Source of the DNA: CAYXBG01 sp964463145 | Lineage (GTDB): Bacteria > Acidobacteriota > UBA6911 > RPQK01 > CBDAPI01 | Length of the DNA: 8,081 nt | Direction of reading: 5' to 3' | Assembly: GCA_964463145.1 (NCBI GenBank) | Contig: CAYXBG010000078.1 | Location: 1-8,081, forward strand | Part shown: positions 1 through 6,004 of the stretch, piece after piece | Position numbering within the stretch: the stretch's first letter is position 1 | How the letters are laid out: each line of letters begins with the position of its first letter | Translations under genes and position numbers: made by a program | Notes under the pieces: model-generated | Database searches by the model: none | What the model saw: the letters and a program-made list of their open reading frames with translations, nothing else | Told to the model about the DNA's origin: nothing

Positions 1-570
1 GATGAACATCACAATGGATTGCATGGCATCCGTCACAGCTACAGATCTCAATCCACCAGAAGCAGTGTAAAGTGCGGCGCCCAGTGCAAGGGCGACGACG
101 ATATACCAACTAGTAGTACTACTAGTTCCAGTGAGAATTTTGAAAGTCAGGTAGAGAGAGAATGAGATGTTTGCAAGAACGTTTGTCCGATACTGGATCT
201 GGATAAGGGCACTCAGGACACGAGTGGTTGGGCCGAATCGGTACTCGAGATATTCAGCGTTTGTGAACATGCCACTTCGATAGAGTGGTACAAGCACAAA
301 ATAAGCGACAAGAAACCAGCCCAAGGGCAGGCCTATCCACCAAGCTGTCAGATTTGTCAAACCGTAGTTGTAGGCACCACCGACTACAGCCACGTAATCA
401 CCACTATCTACAGCCGTAGCAAACATCGAGAGGCCTACGATCCACCAGGGCAGGCCTCTAGCAGCAAGGAACCAGTCGACAGAGCGTTGTGTTCCTCGGG
501 CTAGGACGAGGCCCCACAGTACAATGGAACCGTTGATGATGATGACAATAAACCAGTCCAACCCCGTCAT
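1..570 (-). CDS. Sodium:solute symporter (SSS family), N-terminal part, runs off left edge
   Basis: The reverse strand reads open from an ATG at 570 to the window edge, giving 190 codons without a stop. The protein starts MTGLDWFIVIIINGSIVLWG, followed by a conserved-looking loop (DWFLAARGLPWW) and a second hydrophobic segment with FATAVDSGDY. Further on it has an NAEYLEYRFG stretch and, near residues 174-186, GGLRSVAVTDAMQ; both are typical of the SSS/LeuT-fold Na+-coupled transporters. About five membrane segments can be seen of the usual 12-14, so roughly the last two thirds of the gene lie outside the window. The ATG is preferred because the N-terminus matches the family layout, although no Shine-Dalgarno sequence precedes it. 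It is divergent from the dioxygenase gene at 667. The substrate (sugar, amino acid, osmolyte or other) cannot be told from this part. Family assignment is firm; substrate unknown. Confidence 0.9.
   Translation of the reverse strand, partial: MTGLDWFIVIIINGSIVLWGLVLARGTQRSVDWFLAARGLPWWIVGLSMFATAVDSGDYVAVVGGAYNYGLTNLTAWWIGLPLGWFLVAYFVLVPLYRSGMFTNAEYLEYRFGPTTRVLSALIQIQYRTNVLANISFSLYLTFKILTGTSSTTSWYIVVALALGAALYTASGGLRSVAVTDAMQSIVMFI
108..127. repeat. Perfect 20-bp palindrome inside the symporter gene
   Basis: The half-site AACTAGTAGT is followed directly by its reverse complement ACTACTAGTT, with no spacer. The symmetry stops sharply at both ends, where CC flanks on both sides do not pair. It lies within the coding region and encodes a Thr/Ser-rich loop (GTSSTTSW) between predicted membrane segments. 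It could be a protein-binding site, a cruciform-prone site or a chance product of Ser/Thr codons. Confidence 0.85.
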
Positions 571-614
571 GAGAGCAAGTTAATCAAAAAATGGTTTTGA
601 GGGCTAGGTATGAT

Positions 615-643
615 TTGCGAGATTGATCTGATAGTAGTGTAAT
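615..643 (+). promoter_or_regulatory. Candidate sigma70 promoter for the dioxygenase gene
   Basis: TTGCGA (615-620, 4 of 6 matches to TTGACA) is followed after 17 bases by TGTAAT (638-643, 5 of 6 matches to TATAAT). The transcription start would fall near 650. That gives a leader of about 17 nt to the ATG at 667 or about 38 nt to the alternative GTG at 688. It sits in the 96-base gap between two divergent genes. Prediction from sequence only. Confidence 0.4.
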
Positions 644-666
644 GTGGGAATGCCGTTGTATTAATA

Positions 667-1500
667 ATGTCCAGGAATAGTAACTCTGTGAGTAAATCAC
701 ACCCAGTCGAGCACTACGAGAAGAGCGGCATTGGCTTTCCTGTCAGTGTATTAAAGGCAGCTGAGGTGGATTATTTTCGGTCTGCAGTAGAGGAACTTCA
801 GGAAGCACTCGGAGGTAAGCCGTCTGCTGAGGATATGGCACAAACTCATATTGCATTCAAATGGGCACATCAGCTCGTCACTCATACGAAGATCCTTGAT
901 GCAGTTGAGATGCTTATAGGCCCGAACTTACTTGTATGGTCGACCTCTATTTTTGCTAAATATCCTCGCGATCCGGGTTTCATCTCTTGGCACCAAGACG
1001 GAACTTATTGGGGTCTGGATTCATATGAGGTAGCAACAGCTTGGGTGGCTCTGACAAACAGTACTGTTGAGAATGGCTGTATGAGAGTAGTGCCTGGTTC
1101 CCACCGCCAGCCTATTCACAAGCATGTAGATACTTATGCTGAGAATAATCAACTGAGTCGAGGACAAGAAATAGCAGTCGATGTTGACGAAAAAGACGCA
1201 CTTGAAGTCGTTCTGAATGATGGAGAGATGTCTCTCCATCACGTCAATATTATCCATGGATCAAACGCCAATAGCAGTGATGGTAAACGCATTGGATTTG
1301 TTATCAGGTACATCACGCCCTCAACTCGCCAGAGTGGTCATAGCCAACCCGTGACTTTAGTACGTGGAATTGACGAGTACGGGCATTTCGATCTAATTAC
1401 AGAGGGGCCTACCGTTGGAATTAAAGAAGGTCTTGCTACTCATCAGAAGAATACTAGGGCGTTAATGGAGTCTCTGCGAAAAACAAAAGGTGCTTACTGA
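667..1500 (+). CDS. Phytanoyl-CoA dioxygenase (PhyH)-family Fe(II)/2-oxoglutarate oxygenase
   Basis: A 277-residue protein of the PhyH family, non-heme iron oxygenases that hydroxylate a substrate while decarboxylating 2-oxoglutarate. The iron facial triad is visible: H109 and D111 in SWHQDGTYWG and the distal H197 in NIIHGSNAN. R208, eleven residues after the distal His as in human PhyH, would bind the 2-oxoglutarate carboxylate. The core segment AWVALTNSTVENGCMRVVPGSH is also typical of the family. No signal peptide is seen, so it should be cytoplasmic. The ATG at 667 lacks a clear ribosome site; an in-frame GTG at 688 has AGGAA about 10 bases upstream and may be the true start, which would remove seven residues. 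It is divergent from an SSS transporter, which suggests but does not prove that the two handle the same compound. Family is secure, substrate unknown; bacterial members act on very varied small molecules. Confidence 0.9.
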   Translation: MSRNSNSVSKSHPVEHYEKSGIGFPVSVLKAAEVDYFRSAVEELQEALGGKPSAEDMAQTHIAFKWAHQLVTHTKILDAVEMLIGPNLLVWSTSIFAKYPRDPGFISWHQDGTYWGLDSYEVATAWVALTNSTVENGCMRVVPGSHRQPIHKHVDTYAENNQLSRGQEIAVDVDEKDALEVVLNDGEMSLHHVNIIHGSNANSSDGKRIGFVIRYITPSTRQSGHSQPVTLVRGIDEYGHFDLITEGPTVGIKEGLATHQKNTRALMESLRKTKGAY

Positions 1501-1638
1501 GAGTAGTGGAAGTGTTCTTTTCAGGATGCGTAATCCTTTCAGTGTCCTGCATTCTGAGTATCTGATGCTCTAGAAGTACATCTGAGGGAAACATACCGAA
1601 ACTGGACTGTCTTTTAGGCCTTTTGAGTGTCTAGGAAC
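1501..1638. other. Intergenic region between dioxygenase and tRNA-Ala
   Basis: This stretch separates the convergent dioxygenase and tRNA genes. I see no credible ORF. A short stem (AGGAT at 1523-1527 with ATCCT at 1533-1537, 5-base loop) lies shortly after the dioxygenase stop, but no real T-run follows it, so a terminator cannot be claimed. Confidence 0.5.
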
Positions 1639-1715
1639 TGGTGGAGACGATGGGATTCGAACCCACGACCTCCTGAGTGCGATTCAGGCGCTCTTCCGAG
1701 CTGAGCTACGTCCCC
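1639..1715 (-). tRNA. tRNA-Ala(CGC)
   Basis: The reverse strand folds into a complete cloverleaf of 77 nt including an encoded CCA (plus-strand 1639-1641). The acceptor stem GGGGACG/CGTCTCC contains the G3:U70 wobble pair that is the main alanine identity element, and the discriminator is A. The D arm is GCTC/GAGC with a 9-nt loop. The anticodon stem is CCTGA/TCAGG around the loop ATCGCAC, giving anticodon CGC, which reads GCG alanine codons. The variable loop is AGGTC and the T arm has the usual TTCGAAT loop. Loop positions 32 and 38 are A and C. It stands alone, divergent from the phosphatase gene, with its own promoter candidate 15 bases upstream. Confidence 0.96.
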
Positions 1716-1730
1716 CACCTGGTTGAACCC

Positions 1731-1759
1731 ATTCTACCCGAGGAGACTCTCATGGTGAA
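1731..1759 (-). promoter_or_regulatory. Candidate sigma70 promoter for tRNA-Ala
   Basis: Reading the minus strand, TTCACC (plus-strand 1754-1759, 4 of 6 matches to TTGACA) is followed after exactly 17 bases by TAGAAT (plus-strand 1731-1736, 5 of 6 matches to TATAAT). The -10 element ends 15 bases before the first tRNA base, so transcription would start about 8 nt upstream of the mature 5' end. That is a typical layout for a tRNA gene. Confidence 0.5.
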
Positions 1760-1888
1760 TGTTCTGCATAGAAAAAGTCTAGGGATACATTCGTGTAGGG
1801 AGAATATTCTTGTCCTGATTCTCTCCTCTTACCATTAAAGTTGAAGTAGAATGGACCACTATCGTTGTAGCGCTTACGAGAGGTCCCT
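1760..1888. other. Upstream region of the phosphatase-peptidase pair
   Basis: No ORF is seen here. The region holds an inverted repeat, GAGAAT (1800-1805) with ATTCTC (1818-1823); the left part also forms the 10-bp palindrome AGAATATTCT (1801-1810). A TAGAAT hexamer at 1847-1852 could serve as a -10 element for the phosphatase, but no good -35 lies upstream. A clear Shine-Dalgarno sequence, GAGAGG at 1878-1883, sits five bases before the ATG at 1889 and supports that start. I see no Pho box. Confidence 0.35.
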
Positions 1889-3589
1889 ATGAAGATTTTG
1901 ATGCAGGTTTTTCTTTTCCTGAGTATTAGCTCTTGTCAATCGGGAGGTCTTACTAATAGTTCTCCCGGGAACCTCTCAGAGAAATCAGAATTTAAACTCA
2001 TATTAATTCTAGTGGTAGATCAGCTTCGAGGAGACTATCTCGATCGGTTCGAGCCAGTTCTAGAGGGTGGGCTGTCTTGGCTAACTAAGAACGCTATCTG
2101 GTTCGAGGATGCACATCAAGATCATGGGATTACCAGCACAGGTCCGGGTCACGCCTCCATATCCACAGGGACACATCCGTCTAGATCGGGAATAATTAGC
2201 AACCAATGGTTCGATAAACAGACAGGGACTATCGAGTACTGTGTTTCGGACGAGAATAGCCCTTTGATCGGAGTTCCTCTCGGAACCGGGCGTTCACCAG
2301 TTAATCTCGAAGTGACAGCTTTTCCGGACTGGTTAAAAGATCAATGGCCCAGCTCGAAGGCATTTACGGCTAGTTATAAGGATAGGGCGGCAATTTTGCT
2401 GGGAGGTGAAAGCGCGGAAGGTGCTTATTGGTACAGTTCTTCCAATGGAGGTTTCGTCACGAGTACCTACTATCAAGAAAATTACCCCAAATGGGTGCAA
2501 AATTTCACAGCCAGGCAGTTGCCGTATCGATTTTCCGGACAACTTTGGGAAGCTTTAGATGTTCCTGGTAAAAAGAAGGAAATACTTCAGATTAGAAATT
2601 CCGATCACGGTTGGCATGAAAAGACTTTCTCACATGCAATCGGGGAAGTTAGTTCTAGCCGAGAGAATTCCTTTTATAGAGGATTTTCTGCGACCCCATT
2701 AATAGATTGGTATCTTGCGGAATTTGCTAAAACATTGATTCAAGAAGAAAGTCTTGGGAAAGGTGCCTCCCCAGATTATTTAGGCCTTTCCTTTTCCGGA
2801 CTGGATATAGTCGGACACCAGTTTGGCCCAGATAGCCCGGAAGTACTTGACACAATCATGCGACTTGACGTGTCTATCCAAGGATTACTTGACTTTGTTG
2901 ACCAGGTGATCGGTCTAGAGAAAGTTATGATTGTGTTGACTGGAGATCATGGTGTGGCGCAGCTGCCTGAAATTGTCAACGTAGGCGGGGGACATGGGAG
3001 GCGTGTCAATGAACAGGATAAGATCTGCATTCAAAACAGTAATACTAGGATGTCGAAACGACTGGGCTATACAGGTGAATGGTTTTCCCATGATTACTAT
3101 TTGAATGACACGATGATAGAGGACAGGGGATTGTCCTCAGAAGAAGTAAGAAGGGTTGCAGCGGAAATTCTTGGGGAATGTGATTTTTTTAAAAGAGTTT
3201 GGACTAGTGAAGAACTTCTTCTAAATGGTAAGGATCCTTGGCAGAGAGTTTTCTCTAATAGTTTTCATAAAGGAAGGAGTCCCGATCTGACTCCCCAGTT
3301 AAAGGAGAACTACATAATGTCGAGTGGTTTAAGGACTACTCATGGCTCTCCCTACCGATATGATAGCCATGTCCCAATTTTATCTGTGGTGCCTGGGGTG
3401 GACGCAATGCGTGTAAAGGAGCGTGTGCCTACTATCGATATAGCCCCTACTTTGGCAGATTTGATAGGAATAGAAATTCCTGCACATGTGCAAGGTAAGA
3501 GTTTGGTTGAGTTTTTTGAGAGTCAAAATTCTTCGACTTTAGGAAATTCCGTGGGAATTTCCCCGAAGGGATCTGGGCCAAGTCAGTGA
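1889..3589 (+). CDS. PafA-type alkaline phosphatase, lipoprotein
   Basis: A 566-residue member of the alkaline phosphatase superfamily, closest in pattern to PafA, the calcium-independent phosphate-irrepressible phosphomonoesterase. A lipoprotein signal with lipobox SISSC places the lipidated Cys at residue 16, so it should sit in the envelope outside the cytoplasm. The catalytic set is complete and nearly in PafA register: metal ligand D44 (VVDQ), nucleophile T84 (STGPGHAS), N105 (IISNQWF), K164 and R166 (SYKDRAAIL), D306 and H310 (GLDIVGHQFGP), D353 and H354 (TGDHG) and H485 (TTHGSPYR). The Lys/Arg pair marks phosphomonoesterases rather than the related nucleotide pyrophosphatases, so release of inorganic phosphate from organic monoesters is inferred. 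The C-terminal 25 residues are Ser/Gly-rich and probably disordered. A good ribosome site (GAGAGG) supports the start. The stop overlaps the next gene by four bases, so the two are probably translated together. Confidence 0.93.
   Translation: MKILMQVFLFLSISSCQSGGLTNSSPGNLSEKSEFKLILILVVDQLRGDYLDRFEPVLEGGLSWLTKNAIWFEDAHQDHGITSTGPGHASISTGTHPSRSGIISNQWFDKQTGTIEYCVSDENSPLIGVPLGTGRSPVNLEVTAFPDWLKDQWPSSKAFTASYKDRAAILLGGESAEGAYWYSSSNGGFVTSTYYQENYPKWVQNFTARQLPYRFSGQLWEALDVPGKKKEILQIRNSDHGWHEKTFSHAIGEVSSSRENSFYRGFSATPLIDWYLAEFAKTLIQEESLGKGASPDYLGLSFSGLDIVGHQFGPDSPEVLDTIMRLDVSIQGLLDFVDQVIGLEKVMIVLTGDHGVAQLPEIVNVGGGHGRRVNEQDKICIQNSNTRMSKRLGYTGEWFSHDYYLNDTMIEDRGLSSEEVRRVAAEILGECDFFKRVWTSEELLLNGKDPWQRVFSNSFHKGRSPDLTPQLKENYIMSSGLRTTHGSPYRYDSHVPILSVVPGVDAMRVKERVPTIDIAPTLADLIGIEIPAHVQGKSLVEFFESQNSSTLGNSVGISPKGSGPSQ
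3542..3562 (+). repeat. 9-bp perfect inverted repeat (hairpin) at the phosphatase-peptidase junction
   Basis: GGAAATTCC (3542-3550) and GGAATTTCC (3554-3562) are exact reverse complements separated by only GTG. In mRNA they would form a 9-bp stem with a 3-nt loop, ending 23 bases before the GTG start of the M1 peptidase gene. No T-run follows, so it is not a classical terminator. It lies inside the last codons of the phosphatase gene. Confidence 0.85.
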
Positions 3590-5478
3590 TTAATACGTTG
3601 GCTCGGCTTCTTTTCCTGGCCTTCATAGTTTTCCCTTTCCAGAGTTGTATGAGTCCACCTGAAACTTTAAGCCAATTAGTTCTGAGTAAGGATGCCCACT
3701 CTTTTGCCCGACCTGAACAAGTTGCAGTACGTCATTTGGAGTTAGATCTAGAAGTAGACTTTGAATCTAAAGTCTTGAAAGGGCGAGCTTCTCTTGAGAT
3801 TGAGAACAGAAGTGAAAGCCGGGAGCTTTCTTTGGATTCAAAGGATCTCCTGATCAAAAGAGTCACTTTAAATGGTGGGGGTATAGAGACCTCTTTCCTG
3901 AAGGGGGAATCGGTTGCGTTTTTAGGGGAGCCTTTGAGTATCAGGATTGAGCCAGATACTACATGGGTGCATATCGATTATCAGACTTCACCTAGAGCAG
4001 CAGCCCTGCAGTGGTTGGAGCCTGACCAGACAGTTGGAAAACGACATCCGTTTCTGCTCTCGCAATCACAAGCCATTCTGGCTAGGAGTTGGGTCCCATG
4101 TCAGGATACTCCTGCAGTGAGAATGACTTATTCTGCCTCAATTCAGGTGCCGCACGGATTGATGGCAGTAATGAGTGCCTCGAATCCGAAGCAACTGAAT
4201 CCAGCCGGGAGTTACCAATTCGATATGCCTCAGGCTATCCCCTCGTATCTTTTAGCTATAGCAGTGGGCGATTTGCGATTCGAGTCAATCGGTAAGCGTA
4301 GTGGAGTTTATGCGGAACCTTCGGTGATCAAAGATGCGGTTTGGGAATTGGCTGATACAGAAAAGATGATCCGTGCTGCAGAGGATCTTTATGGAGACTA
4401 TCGATGGGATCGATACGACATGATAATTCTCCCGCCGAGTTTCCCATTTGGGGGAATGGAAAACCCCAGATTGACTTTTTTAACTCCAACTATACTGACT
4501 GGTGATAGATCATTGATATCTCTCATAGCACATGAATTAGCCCATTCCTGGTCAGGTAATCTCGTCACCAATCAAACATGGAATGATTTTTGGCTCAATG
4601 AAGGATTCACCACCTACTTTGAGCATCGCATTATGGAGTCTGTGTATGGACCTCAAGTTGAGCTACTACTTGCTGAGCTAGAATTACAGAACTTGAAAAA
4701 TTTCATAGAAAAGGATTTTTCTGACTCTGCTCGTGATACTTGGTTGGAATTGGACCTCATGGGGCGCGATCCAGATGATGCGATGAATCCGATAGCCTAT
4801 GATAAAGGACACTTTTTTCTGCGTATGCTAGAGAATCATTTTGGGCGAGATAGATGGGATGAATTCCTCATGCACTATTTTGAAAATTTCGCGTTTCAGT
4901 CGATCGATACTTCTACTTTCCTAACCTTTCTACGTCGGGAGTTATTAGAGGATGACAAGGAATTAGAGGATAGCCTTGAGATCAATGCCTGGGTTTTTGG
5001 CCCGGGCCTTCCTTCCAATCACCCGAAGCCTAGGTCGGAAGCGCTGTCTCAGGTTCGCTCTCAGCTTCTCGCCTTTTCCAGTGGCACAGATGCAGGATCG
5101 TTAGACGTTTCGGGATGGACGACACATCAGTATCTTTATTTCCTAAGAAACTTGCCGGAAAAAATGCCGCTTGACCGGATGGTGAATTTGGATTTTGTGT
5201 TTGGATTCACAAATTCTGGGAATTCTGAAATTCTGTACGAGTGGTTAATGTTAACCATCAAAAATGATTATCGGGATGCCGGTCTAGCTCTGGAAGTTTT
5301 CTTGAAAAGGCAAGGGAGGCGTAAGTTCGTAGCCCCTTTGTACGGAGCCCTCACTCGAGCTTCTGGAGGGTTAAGGAAAGCACGGGAAATTTATGCGAAG
5401 TGCAAATCTTTATATCATCCATTGACAAGAGAGGCAGTCGAGGCACTATTAGACTCATCACAGAATCCTGGTAAGTAA
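3586..5478 (+). CDS. M1-family metallo-aminopeptidase, leukotriene A4 hydrolase-like, lipoprotein
   Basis: A 630-residue zinc aminopeptidase with the three-domain layout of LTA4H: N-terminal beta domain (about 40-230), thermolysin-like catalytic domain (about 240-480) and helical C-terminal domain (about 490-625). The substrate-binding motif GGMEN is at 289-293 and the zinc site HELAH at 316-320 is followed by E339 (NEGF), giving HExxH-X18-E. Y405 (AYDKG) matches the catalytic Tyr383 of LTA4H, and R578/K580 (GRRKF) match its Arg563/Lys565. Tyr378 of LTA4H is replaced by M400. A hydrophobic leader ending FQSC (Cys21) suggests a lipoprotein; the lipobox is acceptable but not perfect. Its role should be removal of N-terminal residues from peptides outside the cytoplasm; an epoxide hydrolase activity is unlikely in bacteria and untested. 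The start is a GTG that overlaps the preceding stop (GTGA), pointing to translational coupling with the phosphatase. Confidence 0.93.
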   Translation: MINTLARLLFLAFIVFPFQSCMSPPETLSQLVLSKDAHSFARPEQVAVRHLELDLEVDFESKVLKGRASLEIENRSESRELSLDSKDLLIKRVTLNGGGIETSFLKGESVAFLGEPLSIRIEPDTTWVHIDYQTSPRAAALQWLEPDQTVGKRHPFLLSQSQAILARSWVPCQDTPAVRMTYSASIQVPHGLMAVMSASNPKQLNPAGSYQFDMPQAIPSYLLAIAVGDLRFESIGKRSGVYAEPSVIKDAVWELADTEKMIRAAEDLYGDYRWDRYDMIILPPSFPFGGMENPRLTFLTPTILTGDRSLISLIAHELAHSWSGNLVTNQTWNDFWLNEGFTTYFEHRIMESVYGPQVELLLAELELQNLKNFIEKDFSDSARDTWLELDLMGRDPDDAMNPIAYDKGHFFLRMLENHFGRDRWDEFLMHYFENFAFQSIDTSTFLTFLRRELLEDDKELEDSLEINAWVFGPGLPSNHPKPRSEALSQVRSQLLAFSSGTDAGSLDVSGWTTHQYLYFLRNLPEKMPLDRMVNLDFVFGFTNSGNSEILYEWLMLTIKNDYRDAGLALEVFLKRQGRRKFVAPLYGALTRASGGLRKAREIYAKCKSLYHPLTREAVEALLDSSQNPGK

Positions 5479-5552
5479 GGAATGCTACAAGAGGTTTGTA
5501 CAGCCTTGTTAACGGAAGAAAAAGTTTGCACAGGCTCAGATTTTCGAGGAAA

Positions 5553-5588
5553 ATGGCCTTTTACTACGATCTTTCGGAAAAGAAATGA
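5553..5588 (+). CDS. Possible 11-codon leader ORF upstream of L31
   Basis: An ATG at 5553 opens a reading frame for MAFYYDLSEKK whose TGA overlaps the L31 start codon in an ATGA arrangement. A GAGGA sequence sits directly upstream (5546-5550), but only two bases separate it from the ATG, closer than usual, so initiation may be weak. If translated, it would couple to L31 and could make up for the weak ribosome site of that gene (GGAAAAG). No similarity is recognised; it may be chance. Confidence 0.2.
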   Translation: MAFYYDLSEKK

Positions 5589-5827
5589 AACCAGACATCC
5601 ATCCTAAGTATCATCCTGTTGTTTTTGTCGATAGCAGTACGGGTGATGAAATCTGTACTTTTTCAACCGCGACGAGCGAAAAAGTAAGAAAGATTGATGG
5701 AGTTGATCACTTTGAAATCCGTGTGGAGATTTCTTCCGCAAGCCACCCTTTTTGGACCGGTCAACAGAAACTTGTGGACTCAGAAGGGCGCGTCGAACGT
5801 TTTCGGCGTAAATACGGTAGCCAGTAA
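5585..5827 (+). CDS. rpmE2: 50S ribosomal protein L31 type B
   Basis: An 80-residue protein matching the type B (YkgM/RpmE2) form of L31. It opens with MKPDIHPKYHPVVFVDSSTG and carries the diagnostic SSASHPFWTGQ segment at about 50-60, then a basic tail (RVERFRRKYG). It contains a single Cys (residue 24) and no CxxC pair, so it is the zinc-independent version, which in several bacteria replaces zinc-binding L31 when zinc is scarce. Whether this genome also has the zinc form cannot be seen here. The ribosome site is weak (GGAAAAG), and a tiny upstream ORF overlaps the ATG. L33 follows after 21 bases, so the two are probably cotranscribed. I see no recognisable Zur operator in the 106 bases upstream. 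Confidence 0.93.
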   Translation: MKPDIHPKYHPVVFVDSSTGDEICTFSTATSEKVRKIDGVDHFEIRVEISSASHPFWTGQQKLVDSEGRVERFRRKYGSQ

Positions 5828-5848
5828 GGGCAGGGAGGAGTTAGGGTT

Positions 5849-6004
5849 ATGCGCGAAAAAATCAAGCTTGTTTCTTCGGCAGGTACTGGCCACTTCTATA
5901 CCACTACGAAGAACCGCAGAAATACCACGGAAAAGTTGGAAGTTAGGAAGTACGACCCAGTGGCTCGTAAGCACGTAGTCTACAAAGAAAGTAAGCTGAG
6001 CTGA
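5849..6004 (+). CDS. rpmG: 50S ribosomal protein L33
   Basis: A 51-codon gene encoding a protein that begins MREKIKLVSSAGTGHFYTTT and continues with KNRRNTTEKLEVRKYDP and the terminal YKESKLS. This is the bacterial L33 pattern, very close to the E. coli protein except that the first few residues (MAKG) are missing. There are no cysteines, so it is the zinc-free form, normal for proteobacteria. A strong Shine-Dalgarno stretch (GGGAGGAG, 5833-5840) precedes the ATG by about 8-10 bases. It follows L31 type B by 21 bases, and its TGA overlaps by one base (TGATG) the ATG of the exported phosphatase-like gene. In many proteobacteria L33 is paired with L28 instead, so this neighbourhood is different. 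Confidence 0.96.
   Translation: MREKIKLVSSAGTGHFYTTTKNRRNTTEKLEVRKYDPVARKHVVYKESKLS

Noticed and set aside
1021..1257. Minus-strand 78-residue ORF within the dioxygenase gene
   Set aside because: It lies wholly opposite a well-supported PhyH-family gene, has no recognisable domain and is a shadow frame.
1523..1537. AGGAT/ATCCT stem after the dioxygenase as a terminator
   Set aside because: The stem has only five pairs and no T-run follows.
1639..1715. tRNA gene as an integration site of a mobile element
   Set aside because: No integrase, no duplicated tRNA end and no foreign-looking genes are found on either side.
4999..5008. GC-rich palindrome GGCCCGGGCC in the peptidase gene
   Set aside because: Ten bases is within chance range and it encodes an ordinary Gly-Pro-Gly stretch.
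5487..5510. Imperfect stem (ACAAGAGG with CCTTGT) after the peptidase gene as a terminator
   Set aside because: It needs a bulge and is followed by TAACGG rather than a T-run.
5694..5978. Plus-strand 94-residue ORF and a minus-strand 64-residue ORF across L31 and L33
   Set aside because: Both run out of frame with two clear ribosomal protein genes and show no family pattern.
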